NCBI RefSeq assembly: GCF_024868665.1
Contig: NC_079890.1
Span: 38,559,372-38,623,371, forward strand
From: Triplophysa rosa
Taxonomy: Eukaryota; Chordata; Actinopteri; Cypriniformes; Nemacheilidae
Direction: 5' to 3'
DNA: 64,000 nucleotides
Shown: positions 1 through 11,619 of the stretch, in pieces
Numbering within the stretch: position 1 is the first letter of the stretch
Layout of the letters: each line of letters opens with the position of its first letter
Program-made: the position numbers and the translations under genes
The notes under the pieces: model-generated
Told to the model about the DNA's origin: nothing
Databases searched by the model: none
What the model saw: only the letters and a program-made list of their open reading frames with translations

Positions 1-2110
1 TTGACAAGGGGCCTTATAACAGCCACCTTATATGCTTTAGGCACATGTCCTAATGTCAGAGATGAGTTAATAATACCAAGAAGAGGATCTATAATTTCTG
101 GGAGCATCTCTTTCAGTAGATTTGTAGGTATAGGGTCTAGTATGCATGTTGTTGATTTAGATGATCTAATAATTTTAGACAGCTCATCTTGATCTACGGT
201 ATAAAATAATTGCATTTTCTCCTTAAGGGCGCTGTAGTTAGTTTGTTCAGCGGGTTTCACTTCTGATTGCATTGTTATAATTTTTTCTCTAATATCTTGG
301 ATTTTATATGTGAAGTAGTTCATAAATTCATCACTGCTATGCTGATATACAGGATCAGAAGTCACTGACGATTTATTTTTTGTTAATTTAGCCACCGTGT
401 TAAATAAAAACCTAGGGTTGTGCTGGTTTTCTTCTATTAGTGATGAAAAGTAGGCGGATCTAGAAGTTATTAGGGCTTTCCTGTATTTTCGAATACTATC
501 CTTCCATGCTGTACGAAATACCTCTAATTTAGTTTTCTTAAAGTTGCGCTCCATTTTTCGGGCCGCTTTCTTTAGAGCCTGAGTGTGTTCATTATACCAC
601 GGTGTGGGGCTGCCATTTTTAATCTTCTTTAAACGTAGTGGAGCAACTTTGTCTAGCGTTACCGAGAAGGTGGAATTAAAATTTTCAGTGGTAATGTCAA
701 GATCTTCAACGTTATTTCTCATGATTTGAGACAATTCGGGCAGATTATCGAGAAACGCATCTTTGGTAGTTGAAGTTATTGTTCTACCATATTTGTAACA
801 ATGAGTTTTATTTGCAGCCGTAGGCCAGTGAAGCAAACATAATACCAGATAATGATCCGAAATGTCTTCACTCTGCTGAAGGATTTTAACGTCGTCCACA
901 TTTATACCGTAAGACAGTATTAAATCTAAAGTATGATTACGAAGGTGAGTGGGTCCTGACACATGTTGACTAATGCCCATGGAGTTAAGAGTGTCTTTGA
1001 AAGCCATTCCTAAGGCATCTGTAACGTTATCTACGTGGATGTTAAAGTCACCAACGACAAGGAGTCTATCTGCGGCCAGTACTAGTTCTGATAAGAACCC
1101 ACCAAATTCTTTAATAAAATCTGTGTGGTGCCCTGGAGGCCTATATACAATAGCTAGAATCAATTTAAAAAGTGTTTTATCTTTAGTATTAGGTGTTGAA
1201 ACATGAAGAACCATGACTTCAAAAGAATTATATTTAGAGTTCGACTTCTGGGAAATGCTAAGAGAGTTATTGTAAAGTGCTGCGACACCTCCCCCTCTGC
1301 CTTTTAGACGAGGCTCGTGTTTATAATAATAATCTTGGGGGACAGATTCATTTAAAGCAATATAATCATCTGGTTTTAGCCATGTTTCTGTCAAACAGAG
1401 CATGTCTATTTTATGATCTGTTATCATATCGTTAACAAAAAGTGCTTTATTAGAGAGAGATCTAATATTTAGCAATCCGAGTCGTAACAGTTGATTATCT
1501 GTATTTTGTTCATGTTTAGTTTGTTTAACGTTTATTAAATTACTTTCAAGAGGTTTACGCATTATTTTATGTTTGCTAATCCGGGGGACAGACACAGTCT
1601 CTATTTTGTGATGTTTGGGAGAACGGATTACTACATGTTGTACATTTTGTGTATTCTGCGACGTGAGACGGCAAGCAGACAGTTGGTTAAGCCATACTGT
1701 CTGCTCCCTGACCTGGGCCCCAGCGAGTCAAGTTTTAGCATTAGCATTAAGACTTTTTGCCATATTTCTAGACAGGATGGAAGTCCCAGCCCAGGAGGGA
1801 TGGAGACCATCTCGTTTCAACAGGTCAGGTCTGCCCTCAAAACTCTTCCAGTTATTTATAAAAACTATATCATTCTGCAGGCACCACTCAGACAACCAGC
1901 CATTTAGTGATGATAATCTGCTGTAAATCTCATCACCACGATAAGCAGTGAGGGGGGCCAGAGAATATTACAGTGTCTGACATCATGCTTGCGAGCTCAC
2001 ACTCCTCTTTAATGTTATCTTTTGTGATCTCCGATTGACGGAGTCGAACATCATTTGTGCCGACGTGAATGACAATCTTACTGAATTTACGATTAGCCAA
2101 CTGTGTACTT
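1..2110 (-). mobile_element. Non-LTR retrotransposon (CR1/L2-like), 5' part, runs off left edge
   Basis: Translating the minus strand gives, in order, an SGNH-type esterase segment (about 2110-1750, with [10 protein letters not shown] and a later DGLHPS block), an AP-type endonuclease (about 1410-560) and the start of a reverse transcriptase region at the window edge. Endonuclease motifs visible are CLTETWL, a GGGVA block, IVYRPPG, VVGDFNIH and DHYLV. The order esterase, endonuclease, reverse transcriptase is known from CR1/L2-clade LINEs of vertebrates. The coding frame is not continuous across the whole piece, so this is probably a decayed copy. Clade assignment is inferred from motif style only. 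Confidence 0.8.
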
Positions 2111-2546
2111 GACTTAGACAGAAAAGTCTAGCGTATTATTATTTGGTCTATACATAGTCTTTTGATGGAGCTATACTCTATATAAAAGAATAATGAAGTA
2201 TTCTAAGTATTACTCTTTTGATTGGATAGTCTATAAAAAACATTTTCACTCTTACACTGTCTTATAAATGTTTGTTGGAGTATAGTAACAAGTTCAGCTT
2301 TGAGCTGGAATACTTTACAGCAAACAAAATGTGTGAAACGGAAGCTGACCTTCTTTATACACATTGATGATAGAAATTTACTCCAAGTGCACTTAAATGT
2401 TTATTTCTAGTATAAAAATGTTATACTAATTTTATTTAAAAAATAATAAAAATCTCTACAGAGAACACATACTGTGCAAAATATATACAGTATATAAATA
2501 AGAACTGTAAGTATGACGTTCATCTGAGCAAAACTTACACTTGAAG
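2111..2546. other. Intergenic, no gene seen
   Basis: AT-rich sequence between the LINE 5' end and the next repeat. I see no coding exon or recognisable repeat in it. Confidence 0.5.
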
Positions 2547-3079
2547 TACAAAACACCCATACGCTGGGTTAAAACCGCTGGGTACGAAAACTGGTTGATT
2601 TGACACAAATTTGGGTTGGCGACCGTAACCCAACCGTGCTGGGTTGTTCACGCGGACGTTAAAGAGAGCATGCACGTCACGTTAAACAAGTTCCGAAGGT
2701 TCCCTCAGTGTTGATAACACTCCGCCTACCGTTTGCGGCGCTTGACAAAATATTGCGGCTTTTGGCAGAAATATGTATGCGGGGAAAAAAAACTAAATAG
2801 CGTTAAATGTGAATATGCCTGAGGTGAACTTTGGGGGTTAAATCGGCGTGTATCCTGCAGTAACCAGTGGGAGGGACAAGTGAGAGGGAAATTGTAAACT
2901 TTCTTGGGACATGTAATGAAAACGTTTCACTCATAGTGTATTTAAAATAAGCCTTTTAGTCTTCTTTTCTTGACGACACTTCAAAACCCAACGCTTCGGG
3001 CTCAAGGACTATTTTTTTGTTGGCGGATGTGCTGCGCAATTAGTAAACGCAGTCTGCTCAGTGAAGTGAGAGGGCGCGA

Positions 3080-3125
3080 AAACTGAAGCAGATGCTCGGC
3101 GTTGGATTCTCGAGGCCAGAAAAGG
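3080..3125 (+). other. Candidate first (untranslated) exon of SAMD3-like gene
   Basis: A CpG-richer stretch precedes a good donor (AAAAAG followed by GTAAGA at 3126). An ATG at 3092 opens a short frame, but splicing it directly to the exon at 5012 gives a stop soon after the junction. The segment is therefore more likely 5' UTR, or another exon lies between. Confidence 0.3.
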
Positions 3126-3652
3126 TAAGAAGATGTAAAATGACTTTAGTATTTGTTAAATCGTATACTTTATATTTTAGATACATTTTGGTGTATTATA
3201 AGTTGTTTGTTATAATTGCGGTTATTGATACGGTCATTCTGCGGTTATTCTGTTAGCATAATTTCCCGCCTAGCAAGTTTTCAGTTTGTGACAATTTTCG
3301 TGTAGTTATTCATTCATTACATCACAATATATTTGTTCACACAGAGAATACTATATAATGTTGACTTAATTGGATTTTTAGCTGTCTTAAACGTTAAACC
3401 TGCTTTTAAGCAGACAGCCATGCTTAGACCCATTAAGATAACTAACGTAATGTTAAATCATGACGTTATTTTTAATTTCTCTTGAATAAATCAGACATTC
3501 ATTCATTTATTTAATATAATATTATTTCGATTCGAAAGTTTTAAATGTAACGTTAGCAGGCTGCTGGTTCTCTGTGCATGGTATAGTTCGTTCTTCTATA
3601 AAAGATTGTGTCGAATAAGCTTGGAATCCAACGACAGCGACCACGATTGTTA

Positions 3653-3919
3653 TATGAAGAGTTCAGATGCAAACCCCTCTAGAAGCCACCGTCGTCAAAA
3701 ATTAGATTATGATGTGCAATGAATGCTCTCCAGACATATTATACGTTACCTCAAATAATTTTGCACCAAATAAAAAACCCACTAAATACTACACTCTGCC
3801 CGATCTGAACTATCTGGTAATGCTGGAAGTACATGGAGGGGCCTGATAAAAATGCTCGTTTAAACGAAATGTCGTCTGACGGACTTAAGTTAGAGGGTTT
3901 TGCATTTGAACTCTTCATA
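3653..3919. mobile_element. 267-bp MITE with TTA target-site duplication
   Basis: The ends are inverted copies of TATGAAGAGTTCAGATGCAAA with few mismatches, and TTA flanks both sides (3650-3652 and 3920-3922). A 3-bp TTA/TWA duplication fits PIF/Harbinger-type elements. It has no coding capacity. Confidence 0.65.
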
Positions 3920-3920
3920 T

Positions 3921-4935
3921 TAGGGCTGGGCGATATGGCAAAAAAGTAAACTCGATAGTTTTTTTCTATATTGATCGATAACGATATTTATTTCGATATA
4001 TATATTCAATTAAAAAACTGTATTTAAAATAATCTATTTTAAATACAGTTTATTAACTAAAGTTAACCTTTAACCAGTTAAAATTCAATTAAATGAAATG
4101 CACTGTTGCAACACAGAGGATATTAGGCCATAAACAACATGTACCAGTTCATTCAGTCTCATTTTGACTCAGTTGACTCGTTAAGTAAAGGGAGTGTTCC
4201 TTCAGTACATTCAACCAATGAAAGGGCTCCGTTACTGCGTACATTCGAACGCTATTGGCTCAGCACCTGCGCACATACATAAAGCTGCAATAATGTCTTG
4301 ATGGAATAGTGGGATTCATTCAATGCATTCAGTGAAACTTAGTCTTTCAAAAAGACATCTCACATAAACTGTAGTACATTTCTTTAATCATGCAAGCATC
4401 TTACATACAAGGTTCAATACTTTAATGTGCACACAAAGTCAATTCATTACATCTCTGATCTGTACAGGGCAGCGCTGGTTTGTTTCATAAGCACCAGCTC
4501 ATGTTAGCAGATATGTTAACGATGGATATAAAAACGTTTGTGCTTGAGTTTCGAAGTAACTCGCTTGCAATTGCGCCTCAAGTTTGTTTTGTTTAACCGG
4601 CGATTGTGAAAACAAAATGAGACACTTGATAAACCGCGTGATGACAACTCGAGGTTAGTTTCACCTTTGTTTCCGCTTCCAGTAATGTTTTCCTCCTCAT
4701 GTTGAGTTTTCTTTGCCAAGTGCAGTATGAGATGGACTTTGTACATTGACGCGCATGATAAAAGCTGCACGCTGACTGACTGTTGTTGCGTTTATTTCTG
4801 CGTTCTGTTAGACTGTAAGATTAATCCATATCGAGGTCAAAATGCCAATAGCTTATCATCGTTTTTGAAATACATTCTTCTATCGCGATTCGATATGATA
4901 TCGTTTATCATATCCTCCTCGACACTCTGGGCATG
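3921..4935. mobile_element. hAT-like non-autonomous element with GGGCTGGGCGATATGG end
   Basis: The left end TAGGGCTGGGCGATATGG is a widespread vertebrate repeat terminus. The right end (about 4880-4930) is rich in the complementary ATCGATA/ATCATATC motifs and ends in a degraded version of the same terminus. It lies in the intron upstream of the SAMD3-like coding exons and directly abuts the MITE that ends at 3919. No clear 8-bp duplication was found. Confidence 0.5.
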
Positions 4936-5011
4936 GTGAGTTTGAATTTGAAAAAATGTTAAGTTTTATAGTATACACAATAACTTTCTGTGTCTTTTTC
5001 TTGTACTGTAG

Positions 5012-6202
5012 ATATCCCAGGACTTTTCAATTCTGAATCCTGACTCTGCTTCAAAACTCACCGAGAACTGGGTGCCTGTCTTCAAGGATACGATCCTACA
5101 GTTCGCCAGCCGAGAAAAGCAGGCTCTTCATTTGCTTTCTAACTTAGAAACTATGTCAGCAGGTAATTGGGATTAACGGGGTTAGTTCATCTAACTGATA
5201 ATTTTGTCATGAAGCATTTATGTTTGAGTCTGCCTAGATGCAATTATTTTACTCTGCATCTAAGAGTAAATTATTTACTCTCCCTCATATCATTCCAAAC
5301 TATTTTTTTATATTTATTTTGCCCTTTGTAAAAAACTTAACCCTTTGAGTCAAATTTTAAGGATGCTAGCACTTTAAGTGGTTACATGAACTCGTTTAAT
5401 TTTAATTGCAGACCATCAGAGTGACATCGCCTTACTTGTTCTACCTGTAGTCCTTCCAACATCAGCCTATAAGATCGGAAGGAAAATGTTCAGACCAACA
5501 TTTATTGAAACCAGGAAGGCTTTCATAGACATACAACCGGTAAGTAAACAGCCATCGCTAAAAGCACATCAAGGTGTCACAAGACAGTGTGATCTCCATA
5601 TTTATTAGCACTCTGTAAAAATGTGAGCTACAGCTCTTAAAATTTCAAGTGTATAAATCTTGTAAAAAATGCAATCAATCACTTCAAGCCATTGTTTGCA
5701 TTCACATTTCCCAAGAAATCTTTAATTACTTTGAGGCCAAATCAACTATGGGAAAATACTAATATCGGGTTCTTCCATAAAGGATTTCAGCAAATTTGTT
5801 TTATTTATTCCCTTCGGATTATTGGGTTAACTTTCACACTATGCACTCTGGTTTGTACATTAGTTTTGAGCTCTGTTCTCACATATTTTTTTTCAGATCG
5901 GTACCAACATGGCTGAATACCTGCGATCAAAAGGCACAATCGAATTTCCCTATGTTCTCATGCTGGGAGACAACCAGTGCTTTCAGGCTTTTGTTATACT
6001 AAATGGAGAAGCACTTGAGCAAGAAACATTGCTGGCAGCAGTAGATGTTTGCTTTAAAGCATTCTACGTCTTCGATATCAATTACCCCAAGCAGTGCTCC
6101 CCCGTCTGGCAGTTTCTACAGACTGTGGTGTTTGGACATCTTGGAGATGAAACTCCATCAATAAGAATTCTACGTGCTTTTATATCTGCTGCTAAACAGT
6201 AG
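5012..6202 (+). CDS. SAMD3-like fish multicopy gene, C-terminal coding exons (5' end unresolved)
   Basis: Three exons join in frame: 5012-5162, 5412-5539 and 5897-6202, each with an AG acceptor, the first two with GT donors and the last ending in TAG. The joined peptide, about 194 residues, contains ENWVPVFKDTILQFASREK, RKMFRPTFIETRKAFIDIQP, MAEYLRSKGTIEFPYVLMLG and CFKAFYVFDINYPKQCSPVW. I associate these with the C-terminal part of multicopy fish proteins often annotated as sterile alpha motif domain-containing protein 3-like; that link is from memory and the SAM domain itself is not seen. No signal peptide or membrane segment is apparent. The protein start was not found, so this could be a 5'-truncated copy or a gene with an unrecognised first coding exon. 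Biochemical role unknown. Confidence 0.6.
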
Positions 6203-6254
6203 TTATTGTTAGTGACCACAGCTTTGCTGATGCAATTTATTTTGCTTTAAGTTC

Positions 6255-6740
6255 TTACTGTGACCCTTTCTCTCTAAGGAAAACAGAATTTATGCAGTTT
6301 GTTATTTTGGCTGAATGTTAACTGATTCTGACATTGTGCAGAGGTGCATAAAGTGTTACACACGTTCTGAGAATGTTTTAATGCCAATGTTTTTACAATA
6401 TATTTTTCTGTGACAATTTCTCTCTTAGGAAAACAGAATTTATGCAGTTTGTTGCTTTGGCGAATGTTTACTGATTCTGACATGCTGATGTGCATAGTGT
6501 AAAACAAGTTAAGAGAATGTTTTAAAGCCAATGATTTTACTGTGACAATTTCTCTCGTAGGAAATGTAGAATTTATGCAGTTTGTTATTTTTGCTGAATG
6601 TTAACTGATGCTGACATTGTGCTGATGTGCATAGTGTTCAAAAAGGTCATAGAAAGTTTGAGAATGTTTTAATGTCAATGTTCTTTTACACTACAGTTGA
6701 TGTATTATTCCTAACCATTTCTTAGGAAATGTAGAATATT
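6255..6740 (+). repeat. Tandem repeat of about 130-150 bp, three copies plus a fragment
   Basis: Units begin near 6258, 6411 and 6541 with a TTTCTCTC..TAGGAAA...AGAATTTATGCAGTTTGTT core, followed by GAATGTTAACTGAT, CTGACAT and GTGCATA blocks. A fourth, truncated unit starts near 6715. It lies just after the SAMD3-like stop codon and probably forms its 3' UTR or downstream flank. Confidence 0.7.
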
Positions 6741-7222
6741 TATTTTGCTTAATGAACTACTGAGGTTTTACTTGTTTACTCAACAAACCTGGCCGTTCCT
6801 TTTGAACAATTCTTGTTCTACACATGCTGAACAGGCAGGTTAAAAAAAAAAGTTTTTTCCCTACTTGATTTGCCATGCGCTTCTCTCAGACCCCAGCACA
6901 CAAACACAATGTTTACTTTTCACAAATACACTATTAATATTAAAATTAAAATACCTAGGGTTAAGGTTAACCCAGCAGTATGGTTATTTTTAACCCAATT
7001 TTGGGTCAAAAAAATAACCCAGCATGCTGGGTCAAACATTTAACCCAACCCAGCTGGGTTAAAATAACCCAGCGCTGGGTTCGACCCTTTTTGACCCAGC
7101 CCTGGGTTACCAAAATAACCCAAATTGGGTTATTTTTTAGAGTGTACTAAACGAGTATTTTACTGAGAGTATACTTAGAAGTTCTGTAGTTGCAGTACAA
7201 ATTAAAAACATAATTGTGTACT

Positions 7223-8362
7223 TAAAGGGCTAGTTCACCCAAAAATAAAAATTCTCATCATTTATTCACCCTCGGGTTGTTTCAAACCTATATAAATGTA
7301 TTTGTTCTGTTAAACACAAAGAAAGATATTTGTAAGAATGTTAGCAGTTTTCAGTTCTGTGACATCCTACACTGTCATAGTAGGAAGAAATATTGTATAT
7401 ATTTTTCGTTCTGTTGAACACAATGTGAGATTTTTTGAAGAATTTAGGAACACAAACAGTTCTAGGGCACCTTTGACTACCTTTTAAAGGTACAGTTTGT
7501 AACAATTTTGCAGTAAAATATCCCAAAACCACTAAGCTAGTGTTATATATTTTGTTCAGCTCAGTACTCACAATATCTTAAATGTTTCCAACTAGTTGTA
7601 AATCGTGAGAAAATCGCCATTCTAAACAGTGACACGGCCGCTGTGCAGTCGCCTGTCAATGGCGTCATATCCGCGTTCCCCTTTGTTAGCTTCTTTACTG
7701 ACGTAGAAACCGCATGACAACAGTGTCGTGGACAAATGCGGAACTAGTGTCTAGCGCAGGGGTGTCCAATGTCGGTCCTGGAGGGCCACTGTCCTACAGA
7801 GTTTAGCTCCAACTTGGCTCAACACACCTGTTTGGAAGTTTCTAGTCTGCTTTGTGAGACCTTGATTAGCTGTTCAGGTGTGTTTGATTAGGGTTGAAGC
7901 TAAACTTTGCAGGACACTGGCCCTCCAGGACTGACTTTGGACACCCCTGGTCTAGCGTCTAGCAAGCCACTAGCTTGTTTCGAGCAGTCACTTATTTATG
8001 GACCACAATTATTCGCAACAGTTATAAAACTACCTCATCCGCTAACATGATTTCTCTTTCCCGTCTGATTGATGGCCATCAGCGGTGGAGTTGAAGACAA
8101 CAGATCCCATCATTCCACGCTCCTTCACAGCGTCATCAAGCTACGGCATTGTTGTTGTTTTGATCATGCGCCCTCGAGCGGCGGTTTTTACAAACTGTAG
8201 CTTTCATTTTTCCTACTATGGCTGTCAATGATTGAAAATTGCTAACATTCTTCCAAATATCTTTCTCTGTGTTCATCAGAACAAAGTAATTTATACAGGT
8301 ATGAAATAACATGAGGGTGAGCAAATGATGACAGAATTTTCATTTTTGGGTGAACTGTCACT
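7223..8362. mobile_element. Palindromic cyprinid DNA repeat (AGTTCACCCAAAAAT ends)
   Basis: The left end reads AGTTCACCCAAAAATAAAAA and the right end is its complement (TTTTTGGGTGAACTG). The sub-terminal parts are also inverted: the accompanying ATCATTT..CACCCTC and AACACA.AGAAAGATATTT blocks occur on both sides. This is one of the commonest repeat types of cyprinid genomes and is non-coding. It has itself been hit by the hAT element at 7757-7949. Confidence 0.65.
7757..7949. mobile_element. 193-bp hAT-type MITE with perfect 8-bp duplication
   Basis: It starts CAGGGGTGTCCAATGTCGG and ends with the inverted form ACTTTGGACACCCCTG. It is flanked by GTCTAGCG on both sides (7749-7756 and 7950-7957). 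The CAG start and 8-bp duplication are hAT hallmarks. Confidence 0.85.
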
Positions 8363-8539
8363 TTTATGTTTACTACAGCTACACTAAGAAAGTATATGCA
8401 TTTTATTAAGATGGGCGATTTAGTCCCAATTACTATTGATATTAGTATACTAACTGCATAACGTGTACTTGAAAATACACCTGAAGTTCATTTTAGCAAA
8501 AAAACAAGCTTGAAGTATGCTTGTTTTTGTAAGGGACAC

Positions 8540-8795
8540 TGTACATACACTCTTAAAAAAAGTGCTTCAAAAGGTTCTTCCATGCCATAGAAGAATCTTT
8601 TGGTGCCATAAAGAACCTTCAACACCTGAAGAACCTTTCTGCTTCACAAAAGGTTCTTTGAGGCAAAAAAGGCTCTTCAGATGATAAAAAAGTTAGAAAG
8701 AGATGGTTCTTTAAAGAACCTTTGGCTGAATGGTTCTTCTGTGGCATCGCTGTGAACAACCTTTTAAGCACCTTTATTTTAAAGTGTGTGTGTGT
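8540..8795. mobile_element. Short foldback repeat rich in AAGAACCTT
   Basis: The left side ACTCTTAAAAAAAGTGCTTC is mirrored on the right by TTTAAGCACCTTTATTTTAA. Many AAGGTTCTT/AAGAACCTT blocks lie between. This is a non-coding cyprinid foldback repeat followed by a short GT run. The exact ends are approximate. Confidence 0.5.
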
Positions 8796-8799
8796 GTGT

Positions 8800-11320
8800 C
8801 CAAGAGTTGCCAGCAAAGCGACTTTTTGTCTGTACTTCTAAAGCAGTGTGTAAGGATTAGATTGTTTCTCTTTGTCCTTGACACACAAGAGGACAAATGT
8901 CCGTGGTCTTTATTTAATGCCGTTTCACAGCTGCCGGACGAGCAGCGACAGATGAACATGAATATAATGTCAAAACCTCCCGCTGTGAAAGAGGAAGTTT
9001 CACCATTAAAAGGACAACGAGGCCAGAAAGTATCAAGAGTTTACAAACTAAAGAGAAGAGAAACTTTCTTCTGACATACAGCAGCCCCCAAAAACCATAA
9101 AAAGTCATTGCTTTAAAAAACAACACACGAGATGATGGGAATTCAGTTTTCTTCAGGCAGGATTATAGGAGAAGAGCTTTTGTTTTGCATTTCCATTCAT
9201 GTCAGCGGCACATGGTTTCCACAGGTCATTCAATTCTACACACACAGGATTTTATCAACCAATCACATCAGCCGTAAGAGCCATGTGACTGATTACAACA
9301 TGAGAATGATGTCATGAATACCACTACAGGAATGAATACAGTCCAGAAAGTTTGTGACATCACAAACCATGGAGACAGATGTGGGTGTGTCCAGTTCAAA
9401 GCGAATTCTCTGAATCCAGTGATTGTTCTGTTTTGTTTTAACCAAAAGATATTTTGTACTCCAATGCTTCTCACCTGACAGATAATATGCAAAACCAATA
9501 AAACACACAAATGTGATATCTTTCAAAATGTCAGCTTTGGTTTAGTCTAAAAATCCTGCTTTAAAATAAAGAAATGCTGCAAGATTTTACTCGTTTCTCT
9601 TCACATGACGGATCTTTATCTAATTTTATTTTATTAACTGATAAATATCTTCATTTAAAGCAAAACTGATCAATGCATTTAGATCATGAGATGGTTGATT
9701 TTTATTTGGCATGTTTTTCGATATATCCACTGGTAACGGAAATATTCTAGCATGTCTCTTTGACTTTTGCCTGCAAAAGAATGCACAAAATATTTGACAT
9801 TTCTGAGGGACTTGCGGTGGTTTCTGTCGAATATCTACACAGTGTTTAACAGCAGACCATTTTTAAATCTCTGTCTCCTCAGAAAATCATCCTCGACTTA
9901 AACGACTTCGACATTGGATTGACACCCTGCACTTCTGAAATTATGATTTTGGATTTTCTCCAACTCAATATTCAGTTTCCATTTTAATTTGAATCAGACT
10001 TGATTTTGCTGTCGTTTGCATGAAGAACACTTGTTTTTTTACTAAAATCCACAAGGTCTGTCTCTACATATGTATTGAACAGAACCCACTGGAGTATTAA
10101 ATGACTCTTGTCGTATCAACTCTATGATAATCATTGAAAGTTTTTCTTCGAGAAAGTTGAACGCAATCTGTTGTGTGATGCCTGCAAGACTTTCTGAATG
10201 AATCTCACATTCAGAGGCCATCTGTTTTTATCAAGGACGCAACACTGCTTTGAAAAGATGCGAATAACATCCACAGGATGAGAACGGTCCAAACACCATC
10301 TGCTTCTCTATCAGAACATGATGACGACAGTGCATGAAATCATCCTTTTCTGAATGATGCTTATTTGACAGACATTTCAATATTGAATATTGCTATTTTA
10401 AGAACATGCACAATATAATGCAATAAAGCAGTTGATAAAGGTGAAAGATATAAACCTTCCATTAACATTTTAAAGATCTGAAAGTCTCATTTGAGAATTA
10501 TAACTTTCACTTTTTAATAGATCTTCTGTATGCCCAATTGTAATATACAGCTTTTAGTAGAGGAATGTAAACTTTGCACAAACGGGCAATATGGCATTGT
10601 AAAGAGAGAGCTACACTGACCTCTAGCGGTTATGATTTGAAGTCTATAGCATCGTTTACATTGTGTGTGCCTGCATTTTTGCTGTTTCCTCAACTTTTAT
10701 TGTAGTTTATATTTAATATCAGATTTAAACTAACAGATTTGAATTTTTCACCTTTTTTTCAAGGTTTGATTAAAACGTCAAATATTTTACTATGCCTTCA
10801 TTTGTTTGTTATACTTTTTACATTTAAGACCTTTCAAATATGACAACCCATCCTAAAAATAGTTAATGTGAAAAACTCATTGTATAAATGGTGAGTATTT
10901 ACAGTATTGTCTGGATGACTGAATCACTGTGATGGGCGGCTACTTGTCAGATGATTGACAAGAGTGAATTTTATTACAGAACATCATGCCAGTTAACTTT
11001 CTGTCATTGAGAGGAATCTATTAGACTGAAATATAGCATATGGGCCGGTTTCACGTACAATGCTTAGTTAAAGCCAGGACTATGCCTTCGTTAAATTAGT
11101 TCATTTGTTTGATTAAAATGCCATTGATAAAAACATTGTGACGTGTGTTGAAGGACTGGCTGAGATGCAGAAACTGCTAAATAAATAAAAAAGACATAAC
11201 TGAAAAGCACAGATCTTGAGCTCTTGTATCTCATAACAAGCCTAAAATAAACTTCTGCCTTTTGTTTCACCCAGTGTAGCCCCCTGATTTTTCCATCTTT
11301 ATACCCCTCAATACTTACAC
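8800..11320. other. Intergenic, no supported gene
   Basis: Open frames here are short and do not resemble known proteins. A CGGTTTCAC...CTTAGTTAAAGCCAGGA fragment near 11045-11090 resembles a common fish repeat. Nothing else is recognised. Confidence 0.5.
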
Positions 11321-11399
11321 CCAATCAATGATTTACTCCTTTATCATCCAAACATTTCTGTCCTCATACGTCCCAAGCTTTAACAGCACATTCCTACAA

Positions 11400-11525
11400 T
11401 CTTTCTTTTCCTCTTTCTTTTCTTTTCCAGTTTCTTTTCCTCTTTCTTTTCTTTTCCTCTTTCTTTTCTTTTCTTTTCCTCTTTCTTTTCTTTTCCTCTT
11501 TCCCCTTTAACAGCACATTCCTACA

Positions 11526-11616
<91 letters not shown>
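11400..11616. repeat. Microsatellite block: TTTCC-rich, then (CTTT)n, then (CT)n
   Basis: Irregular CTTTTCCTCTTTCTTTT units (about 11400-11505) are followed by a CTTT run (about 11529-11571) and a CT run to about 11616. The phrase AACAGCACATTCCTACAATC occurs twice, at about 11382 and 11509, showing local duplication. The Arg/Glu/Lys-rich open frame on the minus strand is an artefact of this repeat. Confidence 0.9.

Positions 11617-11619
<3 letters not shown>

Larger units (their letters stand above)
2547..7142 (+). mobile_element. Putative transposon-like unit carrying a gene, GCTGGGTT/AACCCAGC ends
   Basis: The left end (about 2547-2645) contains GCTGGGTTAAAA and further CTGGGTT and AACCC motifs. 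The right end (about 6958-7142) is packed with AACCCAGC and GCTGGGTT in both orientations and closes with TTATTTTTTAGAGTGTA. Such palindromic AACCCAGC ends are common in cyprinid repeats. A spliced gene lies between them. No target-site duplication could be assigned, so treating the span as one mobile unit is an inference; two unrelated repeats flanking a gene would look similar. Confidence 0.4.

Noticed and set aside
3092..3125. ATG in the candidate first exon of the SAMD3-like gene as the protein start
   Set aside because: Direct splicing to the exon at 5012 is out of frame and reaches a stop quickly.
8730..9074. 114-codon open frame with a Lys/Arg-rich end
   Set aside because: Begins inside a foldback repeat and GT run; no splice or family support.
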